Shown here: positions 36,489 to 51,200 of the stretch, piece after piece
Layout: each line of letters begins with the position of its first letter
Position numbering within the stretch: position 1 is the first letter of the stretch
NCBI RefSeq assembly: GCF_048128805.1
Contig: NC_136016.1
Coordinates: forward strand, 6,984,501 to 7,048,500
DNA: 64,000 nucleotides
Direction: 5' to 3'
From: Centroberyx gerrardi
Lineage: Eukaryota > Chordata > Actinopteri > Beryciformes > Berycidae
Notes under the pieces: model-generated
What the model saw: only the letters and a program-made list of their open reading frames with translations
Told to the model about the DNA's origin: nothing
The model's database searches: none
Translations under genes and position numbers: made by a program

Positions 36489-39400
36489 TTACTGCGTTGC
36501 TGTTTTGGAGCCAACGACTCTGTTTACAGGTGAGGTGGGAGGAGAGGGGCTTTTGAGCCGCAGTGGCTCCCCAGGTGCCACCAAGGCAACCACATTCTCC
36601 TTCTTGGACAACCAGAAAGCCGGGTAAAGAGGCTCCAGGAACTCTGTATTGTACTCGTGGATGAGGGTCATGCTGTCACCCACACCGTAGAAGGACAGAA
36701 GGCCTCGGGTGTAGTCCACATAGACCCCGATACGCGTGAACTTCTCCACATTTAGCGGGGTCTCCACGTCGCTGTGCCAAGCGGAGAAGGTGCGCCCGTC
36801 CCACTGGAGGCACCAGGAGAAGTTGTTTCCCATGATGCAGCTGTTGCTTTCATTGCCCTTGCGGTTGATACTCTTGTAGGTCAGACCGACGTGCGTGCCC
36901 TCCCCGCTTATGTCTGCCTCGAAGTAGTGTCGCCCCATATAGAAGCTCTCCGTTGCCAGTACCTGGCGCCAGTTCTCAAACCGCTCGGGCACATCAGGAT
37001 AAGGATGCTGCCAGGGTGTGGTGTTGGTCACCTTCCTGTTTTCCTCTGTCAGACGGAGGAACTTATGGGCCGTGTCTGCGTCAAAACTCACATTGCTGGC
37101 ATCTGGGAAAGAAAATGGCCAGTGTGCTTATATAGTATTATATTTTGATTAAAAATTCCCTCTTTCTTTTTAACCAAGTCAGTCTGCCATCCAACTGTAG
37201 TATGTCAGTAGGATAGCCCATAAAATACTTACACTTGAGGAAGTCTTCACGTGTCTCTGGATCTGGTATAGTCATGTTCTGTTTTGCTGCAACAATAGCA
37301 TGAACTGTGGTCTTTATTCCCATCTTGTCTGAGGAAAAGGAAGAAAATAGATTTCATTCTTCAATAACACGACACAAGTGAGATTTCTTTGCACATTTTA
37401 CGAGTTTTCTTCAGTTGGCACAAGCTGTATCATTGGAAACAAGTATTTGCTATCCTTCAGATCCTGCAGGTGACTCCTTTAGTTGTTCTCGTGGCACACA
37501 AATGAGGTGACTCATAAAGCACACAGATGGGTGAGGTGACAGATGGCATTTACTCAGACGGCAAGCCATATTTAGTCATGTCCTTATCTCTCAGGTGAAC
37601 CACCACTTCGTACCTGAGCTCCAAAACTATGACACACAGTCTGAAGATTCCTTAACTCTCCAGACAGGTGTGAACATGCCCAGAGAGTCAAAGGATTGCC
37701 TGTATCTATACAGCAATTCAAGGCCGGGTGTTGTTTTCCCCCCCTAGCATCATTTCCCTTTTGTTTTCTGTATGTTGTGAGGACATGAACTTACCATTTT
37801 TGCATGTCTCTTTAAGTTTCTCTATGTATGAAGACACAAGCTTCTCACACAGCTCCTGGGTGGAGTCAACAATCACACGGCTGAAGGAATTTAAACGATC
37901 CATCAGGCCGATGTAGACCCCAGGCAGGGAAATATCAGGGGTCTCTTTCTTCCATTCTGAGTACTCCTAGAAAGCAAACACATTCATAAGTAAGAATATG
38001 AGTGTCAGACATGACTCCGTGACAAACGTCTTGAACTTCATCCTGGTTGATGATGCGTTACCTGTAGGAAGTCCACGTCGTTTTTGTTTTTGGAGAGCTT
38101 CTCCACCTGCGCCTGGGTCTTCTTCAGCTCCGTGCACCTCTGCTCCAGGTGAACCCGGATGCCCTCGGCCTGCCTCAGAGCCTGCTTCTCCTCTCCCTCC
38201 AGGATCTCAGTCACCTCCCTCTTGGCCCGCTCCAGCACCGCCTGCAGCTCCGCAAACTGGCTCTCAATTACCTCCCGTACCTCCGTCACCGAGTGCTGTG
38301 GAACGGTGCTCTATATATTAGATCACATCACTTTGACTGTATTCATAGTATTCTGAGGAAGGAAGGCAAAGTTCAAGTGACACATGAAATCAGCTGATGA
38401 TGGTTTTGTTATGTAACCACATACAATGAGGAATGCTTCGTTGCCTCACCGGGAGCCGGCGCCACCCTGAAGCACATGAAAAACATGGATTTCCCCCACC
38501 CACACCTGGGGAAACCTGTCAGGTTAGGGTGGTTCCGATACCTTGGGGCTTATACTCTAGGGGTTGTCATAGCCAAAACTAGCTGGTGTCACCTAGTATT
38601 TGCTGCCCACGCACAAAGTATTTTGACATTCTTGTGACATTGCTACATACATAGTGAGTTCATTTCATAATGTGTTGTATTTCATTGTACTGTACCTCAA
38701 TGGAGACTGTGTTGACTTGAAGTTTGTTGATGGCATTCTCCGCTGCTGTCACCGTTTTCACCATCTCAGTCTGCTTCTCCTTTAATTCCCTCTATAAATA
38801 TATAAGGAACAGAAACCACAAGCATGTTGTCATGCTGAAAATATGTCTAATCCTAACAGCTCACTTGTACTCAAAGTTCATTTATTTCACAGATGTAAAC
38901 ATTTATGCCGTTTCCTCAGGAAAACGGCGTTGTTTCCCTGCTTCCTTGACTCTGAGGTGAAACGACGTTCAATATGGCACTTGAGGTTTTCAGAGTATTG
39001 GCCTGTTAGGTTGAGTTTTTGATTCAAGTCTGAATTCCTTAGGCAGGTCCAGGCGACTCAGAGGCTGGTACTCATGTAGAATTCTTTCCCATACAATGCA
39101 GCGCCTGAGGCACCACTACATTTTATTAGCTTTAAACAGCATTTGAAGCTACAACAAGTCAACTTTAACAAAAAAATAATCTGCTTGACTGTGCATAGCC
39201 ATAGGTTAATTCTAACCTGCATTCAATAATAAACTGTCTCTATATCATCACTCTGAAGATCGCTCTATTTCCCTCAAACGATATCTAATCTGGTTTCAAC
39301 ATGTTTTTATAGAAGACATATAAACTTTTTAAAGGTAAACCAAAGCCGTTCCACCAGTTTGAGCTCTGAACTATTTGTACATACCGTACGTACAAATGAT

Positions 39401-41665
39401 GCCAAAGCAGCAGGAGAGCTCGGTGCTGACAAGAGGCAACGAATGCTACCAGAAATACTGTCCTAAGCAAGTATAGCCAAGTCCGTGATTGGCAGTGGGA
39501 CAGATATCTGTCACAACCTTTCACTTACAGCTACTCATCTTTTGTGTCCAGAGGGAGTGAGTGTAAGACAACTGCAGAGGAATTTCACTACCACGGCTTA
39601 TGTTCGCATAATGCTTTTGGGCTTAAGCCACCATATCCAAATCTGTAGTGGACACTGTCAATAGATAAATAAGATGGCACATTGATAAAGTCTGTACCAC
39701 TGTATCAGCAGATCAAGCTCTGAATTCTACATGTGTTGGATTAAACAAAATTTTAGCTAAACCATTCTATCTCTGGGCACAATGTAATGCAATTTTGAAT
39801 GCAATGCAAATTTGAATTTTAAAATGTAGTTTCAATGGTCTTAACCTCAGGATTTTCTATGGGGGGGAAATGGAGATAAAAACTGCAACATACAGTATAT
39901 GTGAAGTTATTCTTAGGTTTAAGATATATAAGAAATATGTCACCCATATTTCCACCTGTATGTTTAGATAGGATTACTGACACTAAGGGCTTCCCAACAG
40001 TCTTTGGTTTACAGATGTAATTAAGGTGTTTCAGGTGTTGCGACAACACAGTTTGCAAATAACAGGTGTGGGCTTAAACCAAGGATCTCTGGTGGAATCT
40101 AGACTGGAATGTTTGAACCTGAGGGTCATGAACTGTCAAAAAGAGACAAATGACACTTTAGCTGAGGCGAAATAGATCTGAGTGTAGAGTTTCCAGAATG
40201 CACTACTGAGAAAATCAGACTAACTTTGACATTCACCTAGACCAAGCCCACCATTTGATGATCTTTGTGTTGGAAATGAAAGACAGTATTAGCCTTCTAA
40301 TTCAATTTAAGCGATCAGATCCACATTGTCGCACTTGTGAAAACTAAATCCGATAATGCATTTTGAAGATGAAGTTCATATTAACTATTTGACTCATCCC
40401 CTCCCTGCTGGTGCTCTAGCTTAACTGCCACTAAGTTCTAAGCCAGTCAGACAGACATTACTATATATATCTCTTTTTCAATATGTGAAATTGGAGAGAA
40501 CATATTAATTATTACTTTTCAGTCAGCAGCTGCCTTTGATGCAGGCCAAACTAATTTTTCCACAAGGAAAGGGAAGTAACACCAAAGGAGTGACTGTTTT
40601 TGGAAAGTTTTCATTTGTAATTTCTTTTTATGACTAAATAAGTATTTTTAACCACGGACAGCTACACGTTGCTTTAGTCCTACAGTATGTAGGGCATTTC
40701 AGATAACAAAACCACACAAAAGATATGGTGTAATTTGAGAATGGTGTCGCCTTGTGCTGGAATACACTTAATGGTAGACTGAAGGTGTACTTTAGATATT
40801 TGAGATTTAGAACAGATTTAGAATTTTAGATTTGAACATTCAGTTCTGATGAGTGTTAATGACACAAAACAAATTAATAAAGAATATGAGAGAGAGATTG
40901 AGTGAGAAAACCTGCCTCTATCTGCCTGCGAGCCTCCACCACAGGTATGGTGTTATGGCCCTTGTGCTCCTCGGCCACACAGTCCTGACAGACGCAGCGG
41001 GCGTCGGCACAGCAGAAAAGGTCCAGTGGCCACTTGTGGCTCTCGCACGTCCGCCTCTCGATGTCCCGCAGCGGCTCCACCAGCCGGTGGTTCTGAAACT
41101 TGGGGTTCTCCAGGTGCGGTCTGAGGTGGGCCTCGCAGTAGGACACCAGGCAGGTCAGACAGGACTTGAGGGCCCTGCGGGGGTTCTCGATGCACGAGTC
41201 GCACACCACATCGTCGGGACCCAAAGGTTCCTCTTTGGCCTCTTCTTCCTTCGCCTCCTCCTTCACCTCCTCTTTCGCTCCGTTTGTCACCTCATCTTTC
41301 TCTTCGCCGGTCTGCAATGCTTCCTCTCGCTTGTCCTCATCAGGCTTCTTGGGATCCTCCGATTCTTCCAGATCCTCCTGTATCTTGATCTCCTCTGCTG
41401 TCTTGGAGTCCTGGCTTTGCTCCTCTTTGCTCTTGATCACGGGAGAGTCAGACACTTTTCCGTTCTGTTTGAGACCATCTGCGGGTTCAGGCTTGTCAGG
41501 GCTCTGCAGACACTCGGGACATCCTTTACCTTTGTCCCCCAGGCAGGAGCCACAAACGGAGTGGCCGCAGGGTGCGAGCTTGTCTCCGCTGAGGGTACCT
41601 GAGCACCCAGCACACAGCGGCTGCTCTGAGTTGAGGGCTGCCTCTTTCGTGGCTGTGTCTGCCAT
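36489..41665 (-). CDS. trim16: TRIM16-like RING/B-box/coiled-coil/SPRY protein
   Basis: Six coding exons on minus: 40913-41665, 38696-38791, 38062-38295, 37795-37966, 37233-37328, 36489-37102; 1965 nt, 654 residues. Exons of 96 and 234 nt are typical of TRIM genes. Order of domains: RING-like C18-x2-C21...C33-x-H35-x2-C38-x2-C41...C49-x2-C52; a Glu/Lys-rich linker about 53-150; B-box 1 from C155 ([18 protein letters not shown]); B-box 2 near 210-242 ([18 protein letters not shown]); coiled coil in the next two exons; and PRY/SPRY in the last ([55 protein letters not shown]). The similarity is to TRIM16 throughout. The family acts as ubiquitin-ligase-type scaffolds; TRIM16 has been tied to damaged-endomembrane autophagy. 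Human TRIM16 lacks a RING. The first intron needs a GC donor (GAG|GCAGGT) to keep frame. Confidence 0.92.
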
Positions 41666-43153
41666 GTCTGTCTCTCTCTGTCAGCCAAGCTTCTTTTCCA
41701 GTCTCTTCCTCTTTCTCTTCTAACTGGCTCAGCCACTGTTGCAGCCGGTCAACCTGGAGTTCCTGGCTCACTCTGAAGAGCCTCGCAAGCCACACCTAAA
41801 CGATGTGAACGTCACTCGTCTCTCATAGTTTCAGTCAACAAGTTAACCACCCCCTCAACACATCTATGCAACCAGACAGGCCGGTAGGCAGGCAGGCAGG
41901 CAGGCGGACACCCCCTCATACAATCACTGCCCTCCCCTTCCCTGTAGGAAAAAAGAAGCCACAGGGCGGAGCTCATATTGCAAATCAGAAACAGAGAAGT
42001 GTAGTATTGCATTCCCCCGCATGCTGTATGTTTGCACTTAACTGGAACGTTTCATCATCAGTGTAACTAGGTTATTTACAGGCTTTTTTACTCCACTGAT
42101 GAAGTCATTTGCTTCATTGTCGCTCTGTGGTATCTGCTCTATCAGTAGATTGAACTATCTTGATAGAACTGAGGAAATCAAGGCTTTAATCCTTTGTGTA
42201 TTCACCTGCTTTCTCTCTCCTTTGTGAACTTATTCAGCATTCCTGTTGTTCCAAAGTGCAAGTGGAAGGTCCAGTGCAAATGCAAACATCGATTGAATGT
42301 GAAAAGCAACAATGCCACTCCAGCACCGCAGATACAATACTGCCACCCAGTGACCAGGTCTCAATTAAATTGTGGAATGTTTTTTATTTTATATATACTG
42401 CAATTTATTTAACCAGACATGCCACTCAGAAACAACTTTTTATGAGTATAGGCGGAATAGAATTTTGGATACTAGAATATAAGACAATGTGGCGATAAAA
42501 CAGTTTTGATTAATACAATTTCTCAGTTGGAAAATTTTTTATTATCTGTAAAAACACATTTCGACACCTCGGTATCCTGTAATTACAGTGCAACCAAGGA
42601 TGTGCCTTTGAGTTGAGGACACAGCAAAATAAACACTTGCATTGACACCAACAAAAACAACACCACCATCTGTCACTAGGAAAACAGGTCAATTCAAGGG
42701 CTGTGATTAATCTCCCACAGTGACTTTTAATGCAGCGCTCATTAAGCTCAATCAAGTCACAGCTTTTAGTAGAGCTCTTGCCTTTGGGCTACTAATTAAA
42801 TGACTTTTTAAAGTGTAAGACATTTATCCATGTGAGGAATTTCACTCAGCTGATATAATATTCAATTACAAGGGCGTTGTGTTAATTTAACTCCTTCAAG
42901 TGTAATATTACTATGTTAGAGCGAACTAAATATTTAATCACATCTTGCCACGTCAATGCATTATTGATTCAAAACTTATATTGTATGCTATAGGTTGTGC
43001 AAACATGGATTGTGCTTGTTGTAATATGCCAGCAGAGATGCACTTAATAGTTGAAGCTTGTGCTTTTATGCAATAACAGTCTTTGTGTGAATAGCAGCAT
43101 GAGTTAGAATAGTTTTTCTCCTCCTTCACCACTTTTTCACCATCTGCCCTCCA
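41666..43153. other. Intergenic: trim16 5' side and fads6 3' side
   Basis: Contains the trim16 5' region, with a (GGCA)n run at about 41888-41906, then AT-rich sequence that should include the fads6 3' UTR. No conserved peptide is recognised. Confidence 0.45.
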
Positions 43154-46100
43154 TCACTGCACTCCCACCAGCTCTGTGATTGGTGGGGCGAACACCATCA
43201 GCTCCTGGTATTTGAGGAAGAAATGGCGCAGGCGGGAGAGGTAGCTGTCCTCCTGGTATGGAAGCTCCTTTTCCTTCAGGTACTTGGACACAATAGGTTT
43301 CACCTGGTGAGTTGTGGAAGGAAAGTGAGAATCAAAGTAAACACAGGGACAGTTTCATAGACGTGTCCAATAAAAATGAACAAGACACAAGTTGTCTTAA
43401 CTGAAATCTGTTTAGAAACTAGGGTCAATCAATATACTTGAACCCAATAAAAATAATCAATGTAAGCCTATATTATTTACATGAAATGTAGCTTTTTTAA
43501 AGTTCAACATATCATTGTCTAATTGTGATACCTTGGTGTAATTAGTGTAAATAAATGAGACCATGGTTGTGATGATTGATAGCCTCTATCTCACACCAGT
43601 GGTATTTTTAGTGCTATAGTGTTTCTCCAGAATAAGACCACATTTCCTAAAAACCCTGTGGCTTCCTGTCACAAGCAGGATGTTCCTACTTGTCCCTCCC
43701 CCTCCCTGCTGTTGCCCTGGGTGTGTTTGTTTTCTCTTTGGCTTTACTGCAGACCATAAACATGCTGAAGGTGATTTTTCCATCGACCTTTCACTCAATT
43801 CCATTGCGAGAAAGCTTCAGCTCCATTTGTGCTGGAAGAACAGAACCGCGCCCTCTTCCTGCTTTGTGCCATAAATCGAATACATTTCCAGCAAATTCCT
43901 CCCCAGTGATACAATGTAAAATTCAGCATAGAGGCCAATCTTCTTGGTGATGGTCTCATTTATTTACAGCAATTATACTGATGTCTCAAAATGATTTAGT
44001 GCTACAAATGGCTTCTTTAATAAATAATGTGTGTGTTTCCTACCTTTAAGCACATGTTGTCAGACAGGAAGGGGAAGAGATGGTGCTCCACGTGGCAGTT
44101 GATGAGCGAGTGTCCAAACGTCCAGTCTAGCAGGGGATTGCGCGGCAGGTTCAGGACTCCGTGGGTCATCTGGTAGATCCTCTTGGGCCGGCGGGTGGGG
44201 GAGAACATGGGGAGGCCAATGTGCTGTGAATCAGATACAGTTTTACAGTTAATCAAAATTTAGATGTGATGGGTGCTGGAAGGTTAGAACTACACATTCT
44301 GTGTTTGGGATTATCTTATCATGTTAATATGGGTTAGGGATATGATAAATTGTTCTCTGTGCACTTTGCTGTCTGCTGTTATTTTATATATTCTTATTCT
44401 CTTCCTTTTTTATTCATTAAACTCTAGAACTTAGAGAATCAATTTTAGAAGAGAATCAATATTAGTCAACTTCTGGTCTTGCATTAGGAAGCAGCTCAAT
44501 CAATAAATTCCCAAACAGGGGAGGATCAACCAGACGGGATTTCAATACTTCAAGCAATATTTACTCAATATTCGTTTAGCATTGATGGGCCAACACACTA
44601 TAAAACTGCCACCATTGCTTGTGTAAATGCTAAATAAAAAAACAAAAACAATTATATTTCAGCCAAATACACCCAAACACCAACAGATACTGTATTTAGT
44701 CGATGTGTAGAATTAGTGTTTTTCCCATAAACAATGGGAATATGAATGGTTTTAGTGCTACAACTTTCACTAAAGAGGCATTGTCTCCAAAGCAGGGTTA
44801 GACCAAAGCCAACCAAGCCAAAACCAAAGTTAAGCCCAGCCACCACTGCTAAAAAAAATAAATAAAGGGGAAATGCTGAGTTCAGGGCAAAAAAGATAAG
44901 ACAATGGCCAACAATAGCAACAAGAAACAGGGAAGGATGGGGTTTTTCTTAACAGACAAACCCCACATAGGAGAACAAACATTCCCCTCCACAAGCCCCT
45001 TTACTTCAGATCAAGAATCCATGTTTTCTAATCCATCTTCAAACACTTTGATCAGAACAATGCACAATGAAGTCCAGGACTAAGGCTCCGTCTGGGAAAA
45101 TCATGCATGAATTGTTCCTTTTTGTCCCTTTAGTTCACTGACTGGAATTCCTGGTGAGATCTTTGCGAACACAATGCTGCATTGAAAGGGGTTTTCTCAA
45201 AAGGCCACGCAACAAGTGGTGCTCTCATAATTTGTCCCGAATATTCTGCATGAACTGACATGCCCCGCACTTTTGAACAAGTCTTGAACAATTCTGTGAA
45301 ATGTGAATGCATGGCTATGAGCATCTTTGTGTATCTGTGGGAATTTGTGGGGGAAGATGTATCTGTGTTGTCTGCAAGTGTGCTCACCTGAAAGATGTTG
45401 ACATGGATATACGGCAGAGAGAACATCGCCCTACACACAAGCATGCAGATTAAGGTGCTGAGAGGCGACTGGAACCCGGAGACGTTGATCAGCAGCCAGT
45501 ACTGAGAATACAGGCCCAGTGTTACCATCAGTATGGTCCTCATGGCCTGGGCCAAAGAGTGTTCTTTGAGCTGACCTGCAAAACCAGAGAATCAGAAGCC
45601 GTCACAGCTATGAGAATAAATTCGCACCTAACTGATAGAGATGGAGTAACAAGGATCAAAAAGTTTCAAAACCCAGTCAAAAATATTTCTCGGCTTTCTG
45701 CGGATAATCACATTTAATGCTGAAATATTCAAGTAAACATACAAATCAAAATAGAATATTTAACTCTGTCAGGCTTGCACTTTGGGTCTTTTAGCTCGGC
45801 TTACCTAGTGCAACAAGAGGAGTGATGATGGGAACTGCCAGGGGAGCTATGAACAGGTAGACCGAGCGGGACAGGGAGGGGACCTTCCATGTGCTGGAGT
45901 CACCCAGCCCAATCACATTAGTATGAGCATGGTGCATCTTGATGTGGGCCTGCACTCCCGCTCGCGCTGTGAATGAGCCACATATCTGTGAGGATGAACA
46001 GACACAGACAGATGGGCATGTATGAGAATATCCAAACAACAAAACCACCAGTGATGCAGCTCACAAAAACATCCACATGAAAATCATCGAGCAGGAGAAT

Positions 46101-48148
46101 CAATGCTGGTACTGATTACCAAGACAGGCAAATAGACATAGACAGACCTGCTTCACCGTAGTCTAATATGTTCTATCTTTGTTTGCCTTGATAAGCAGGC
46201 CAAGGGCAAAGAGCAGCGAAGGCTACGATCATGTTTTGTCTTTGTCGTGAGCGAAGTTCAGTAAACATCCACATCTAGGTTTAACAACCTTATTTGCTAT
46301 GATAAACATGAATGACCCATAATGGCATTTTAAATACTGCTGTTTCTAGGGCTGTGATATAGGCTTGAAAACCACAGAATCTGAGATAATAAGCAACTGA
46401 TAATAAAATATTTGGCCATAATGTAACAACTTGTCAAAATGTAATGGAATTTTAGCGAAGGTTCAGTCTGGAAGACTATCTTTTGCATGCTTAGGCTGTA
46501 GTTTTACTTCTCATACCATCCTGCCATTCACATCTCTCACGCATGCTCACTCATTATTTCTTTGCTGTCATTTCCCAGGCCGTCAATTGAGATATCAGCT
46601 GTTCACATCAGCTGGTCACATCTATCCAATAGCACAGCGACACACCTCCATTGTTAGCCTATCATCTTGCTGCTGTCTTTTTAAATAGGTTTCTCTCTCT
46701 CCGCTTTAGTCCGTTCATGCTGCTGTTATGCGCACCCCTCCACCTCCCCGTCTCCGCCCAGTCTTCGCAGATTCATCAGCTTCATCAGCTTCATCACTCA
46801 TCAGCCTCAACAGCCTATCAGTCTCAGCAGAGTCATCAGCCACCACCGCCACCAGTGTCTGGACTCCATGGGGGGATTTATCTTGCTGCTGCTCAGGGCT
46901 GGTGCCCCTCAATTACAAAATCTCCCTGTAGAGTCTAAGCGCCAAAGACTTTCTTGACAAGACTTAATTTTCACTATATCATCTGTTATAATAATCTTTA
47001 TAAGATAAGTTATCTTTACTTCATTCACTTGTTTCTCCTGATTGAAATAAAAATGTGTCTCTAAATAGGATGTAAATGTAATGAATTGCTGGATAATGTA
47101 ATAACATCACATTAGTACATTATCTGGCTTTTATTACCTCATAAGGGGTGTAACATATTTTTAATGTTTAATTAATTTAAATGTTTTTAATCTAGTAATG
47201 CAATAATATAGACTTTGAAACAACTTTATTAGTCAATATTATTATTTTAGTTATGTCATCATCAGATATCTTATATCCCTTATTAAGTAATTATTGGCAG
47301 TCAATGTAATAATGTCATGTTATTTATGACATTAACAGGTTGATAACAGGTTTTATTACATTTTCAGGGTCATTTCTATTACAATTTGATAAGTTATGAC
47401 GTTAATCCAGCAATTATTATATTATTATTTGCTACAGGGTTGCATGTGAGAACAAATGCCAGCAGTATAACAAAACCTATGAAACTCAAAAATAAGGTTT
47501 GGCTTTGATAACAATTTGCCCTTCATGACCAAATGATGGAGAGCAGGTTTTTTCTGAACATCTCACCTCGATGAAGAACACGGCCCAGAACTCTCCCCAG
47601 GCCTGGGACTCGCTCAGCGCCCCGTGGCTGGCGAGGTGCGTTCCCTTGATGGTGATGACAGCGTGGGCCACGCCCATCAGCAGCATCCCCGCCGAGAACC
47701 ACAGTATCTGACAGGAACCCAGCAGCAGAAAGGCTGCGGGACAGGACAGAGGGATCAGGGGAGGAGGGTAGAAAAGAGAGACAGAAGCAGCAAAGTTGTT
47801 ACATTATGGCCAAATATTTAGCCAAATATTTAGCAAAAGAATCTCGGAACAAGCACCGACTTTCACTTTTGGCGAGAGAAAGAGAGAGACAAGAGAGAGA
47901 GACAGTCTTGACAAGATATCTCTGCCTTGACCTTGGCATCATGAGACAGAAAAGAAAAGAAGAAAGAATATTCGTGCTCGTATTTTTCTTATTCTTGTTA
48001 TTATTTGTTTAGCATGTTTTATCTGGAACACAATACCTGGAACATTCGCTTCCGTCTTCCTCTATTCATGGTCTATTATTATAGTTACTGTATGTTCTCC
48101 TCTACAGACCTTTCCCTCTTATGTTGTTCTGTTTTTCTTGAATGTGTA

Positions 48149-48205
<57 letters not shown>

Positions 48206-51200
48206 ACTGACCCCACTGACGACCTTTTTCACAGTGTAAAAACACACGGTATCCTATCTCCTACCTACCCACCCAGCCATCCCATTGTGAGAGTGGTGTG
48301 AGTTTCATCCTTGACAGGTGGAAGATCAGGTGAAAGAGGGAAACTTTATCTCTCCTCATGGGTGGGTGTGTGGCTGTGTGTCTTACACTATGCTATCACA
48401 GGGGGTTCCTCACATGATAACAATACTGCAGGTTGAACTGCAGTTTTCTGGTTCAGTTTCATTTCAGTTAGGGTTGCTAGTTTAGTCTCTAGTCTCCAAA
48501 CATGTTTTGTTTTATATTGGGTTATAGGCCAGGCCAAGGCTACTGTGTCAAAGGGAGCTATTTTTGGTATCCACATTATGCAGAAATTAGCTCAGACTGG
48601 TCATAAAATGATGTGTTGAAACTAGATCTCTGTCTTATTCATGTGTTGATAGTTCTGTCCAGGGCCGGCGCTCCCTATAGGCTGAATAGGCAAATGCTTA
48701 GGGCCTCACAAATGCCTATAGGGCCTCACAAATGCCTATAGGGCCTCACAAATGCCTAGGGCCTCACGCATCCTTTATTATTTTTTTCTACAGTTGAAAA
48801 AAAACAAAACAGTTCTTATTGGATAAATGACGTGCCAGTGATCATAAAACCAATCAAAAGCACTGATTCTGTGGAGGCAGTATGACTCCGCCAAAGTGAA
48901 AACACCCCTCGGGGGTGTAATGATGCGTTTGTAATGATGGTCCCACCGGTGGGGTTAACCCCACAGTTAACCACCACAGTTAACCATTGCAGTGGCGTTT
49001 CAAATAATTGTGCATTTACACTAATTTAGTTGCTTCATCTGCAGATAAGTGGTAGCAGCTGCAGTTAACACTACTAGCTAAGTAGCTGACATACTGTAAT
49101 TCCCTTACTATGCAGTGTAGGCTAATAATAGGAGCTTTGTTTAGCTAGACAGCAAATATTCAATCAATCACTAAATTTAGTCCAGGGAAGTTGGACTTGA
49201 ATAGATATGAATTTGAGATGGGTGTTGGTAGTTAAAAGTTTAATGGCAGGTTTAACTGACTTGTATATTGTGTTTTTGTAAAATTAGTTTTCTGTTAATA
49301 TTTTACTGGATTCTATCAGAACTTTGTCAAGTTAATTTAAGCTAGTTGAGAAGGTATGTAATGAATTCCAATTTACAGTAATATTATGTGCAGTCAGTGG
49401 AATTTCACTTTTTGCTCTCCAGTCTGTTATTTTCTGATATTTTAATGTTGACACATATGTTACATTTCATAGGAACAATGTTGAAACTCTTAGGCGGAAC
49501 TGAGGCAGCAGAACCACAAGCCACAAGGGCAGAGGACCCAGACAGCAAAGTGCTCGTATTGGTCAAGATAAGTAACATCACCGTTCTTCTGTTAACAATT
49601 CTAAAGCCACTGCTGTCTTGAAAGTCCTCATTTTCAGCTCATGTCCACACAAGAGGAGAGAGACACATTCACCTTTGTATTTATTACATTTTATTTTGAT
49701 ATTCATGTGCTCTATCTTATAATGGCTAACAAAAATACAGTGCTTTAAACACATTTTTTACTCAGTCTTTATTGCTTGATGGCGGGGAGGATTCGTCTCA
49801 AAAGGGGGCCTCCACAGAAAATTTTGCCTAGGGCCTCCAGTAGTTTAGAGCCGGCCCTGGTTCTGTCCTGCAATCCACTCTCATTTTAGTCCAATATTCA
49901 CAAACAGTTTGATTTAAAACGACCTGTCAGTCCTTATATCAAGGACCCGGTCAGTCAGTTTGAGAATGAAAAATGCCATCAGTCCAATTAATTACACATA
50001 AACATAGTCAGTAATGAAGTGACTGTGGCACTGCATGTGTTGCTGTATTCTGCTGACAGATTGGGCTTTATAACTATAATAACCACGCAACACAAATACC
50101 TAATGAAGCTACTCTGGCTGTTTGAGAGCGGGGTTGAAGTGCCATGTTCTATTCCTAACACAGTGAAATATGGTGCTAATATACCGCACCTCCTATTTCA
50201 AAGCAATCTATTTCGAGGTGATAAGCCACAAGGTCAGTGATACACAATGACAGATGCCTCCTTGGGTCACTGCCCCAGTCTGGTGCTGAATTCAATAAGG
50301 ATAAGGATAAGGATAAGGATGTTTTATTGTCATTCCAGAACATGTTGTACATGAAAGGGAACGAAATGAGGTACTCAGGTCCCGGTTCCGGTAATAGCAA
50401 TAATAAAACCAAGAAGAAAGCACATAATTAAAAACACCATTATAAAAATAAGTAAATAAATATATAAATATAAGTATAAATATAAAGTGAGCAAAGTGTG
50501 AGGATAGGAATAAGACTGTAAAAATCTGAAAAATAAACAAGGTGCAAAGTGGGCCCAAATTGCAAATTGCAACATGCCCTGATATGAAACAATAGTAATA
50601 ATAGTAGTAAATTGTTCAGTGAGAAGCAGCAATTGTTCAGTGTGATTTGCAGGATTTTCTTAAAGTAGTCTTAAAGTGCAGAATTTCTGAGTCTCAAATT
50701 GCAGCAATGCCCTGATATGGAGTAATAGTAATAATAGCAGCAATTATTCAGATCAGTGTGATGCAGAAATAGTAATAATAGCAGCAATTATTCAGTGTGA
50801 TGCAGCAGTTATTCAGCGCTTAGTGATAATTAAACCAAAAAGTGAACATTTCTACACCCAAATGCTATAGTCATACTCTCCACTGTACTGATTTAGTAAG
50901 AGAAAATGTACTCCTGTACTTAATTGTATGTAAACCTAATTTAATTACAGATGCAGTCAGAGGAACTTTTCATATGCATGCTGCACTGCTGTTGCACTGC
51001 TGCTCCAACAGCAAGAAAATCATGCAGTAATAATGCAGCATAGATACTTCTACAAGTATAGATTACAAATCAAGCTGCTGCTTTAGCCAGGTTTCTTACG
51101 GTGCTGCTAAAAGCTGTCAGGTCCAATGCTCAAGTGACATGAGTCACACTAGGCACTAGCCTTAATTGAGGTCAGTAGTTGACCACCAGTGACCCAGATA

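Noticed and set aside
41166-41723. Ser-rich 185-codon frame opposite trim16 exon 1
   Set aside because: Antisense of the Glu/Lys-rich linker; no independent evidence.
48692-48770. Three 20-base direct repeats, CRISPR-like at first sight
   Set aside because: They are adjacent without spacers and lie inside a hAT-like element of a vertebrate genome.
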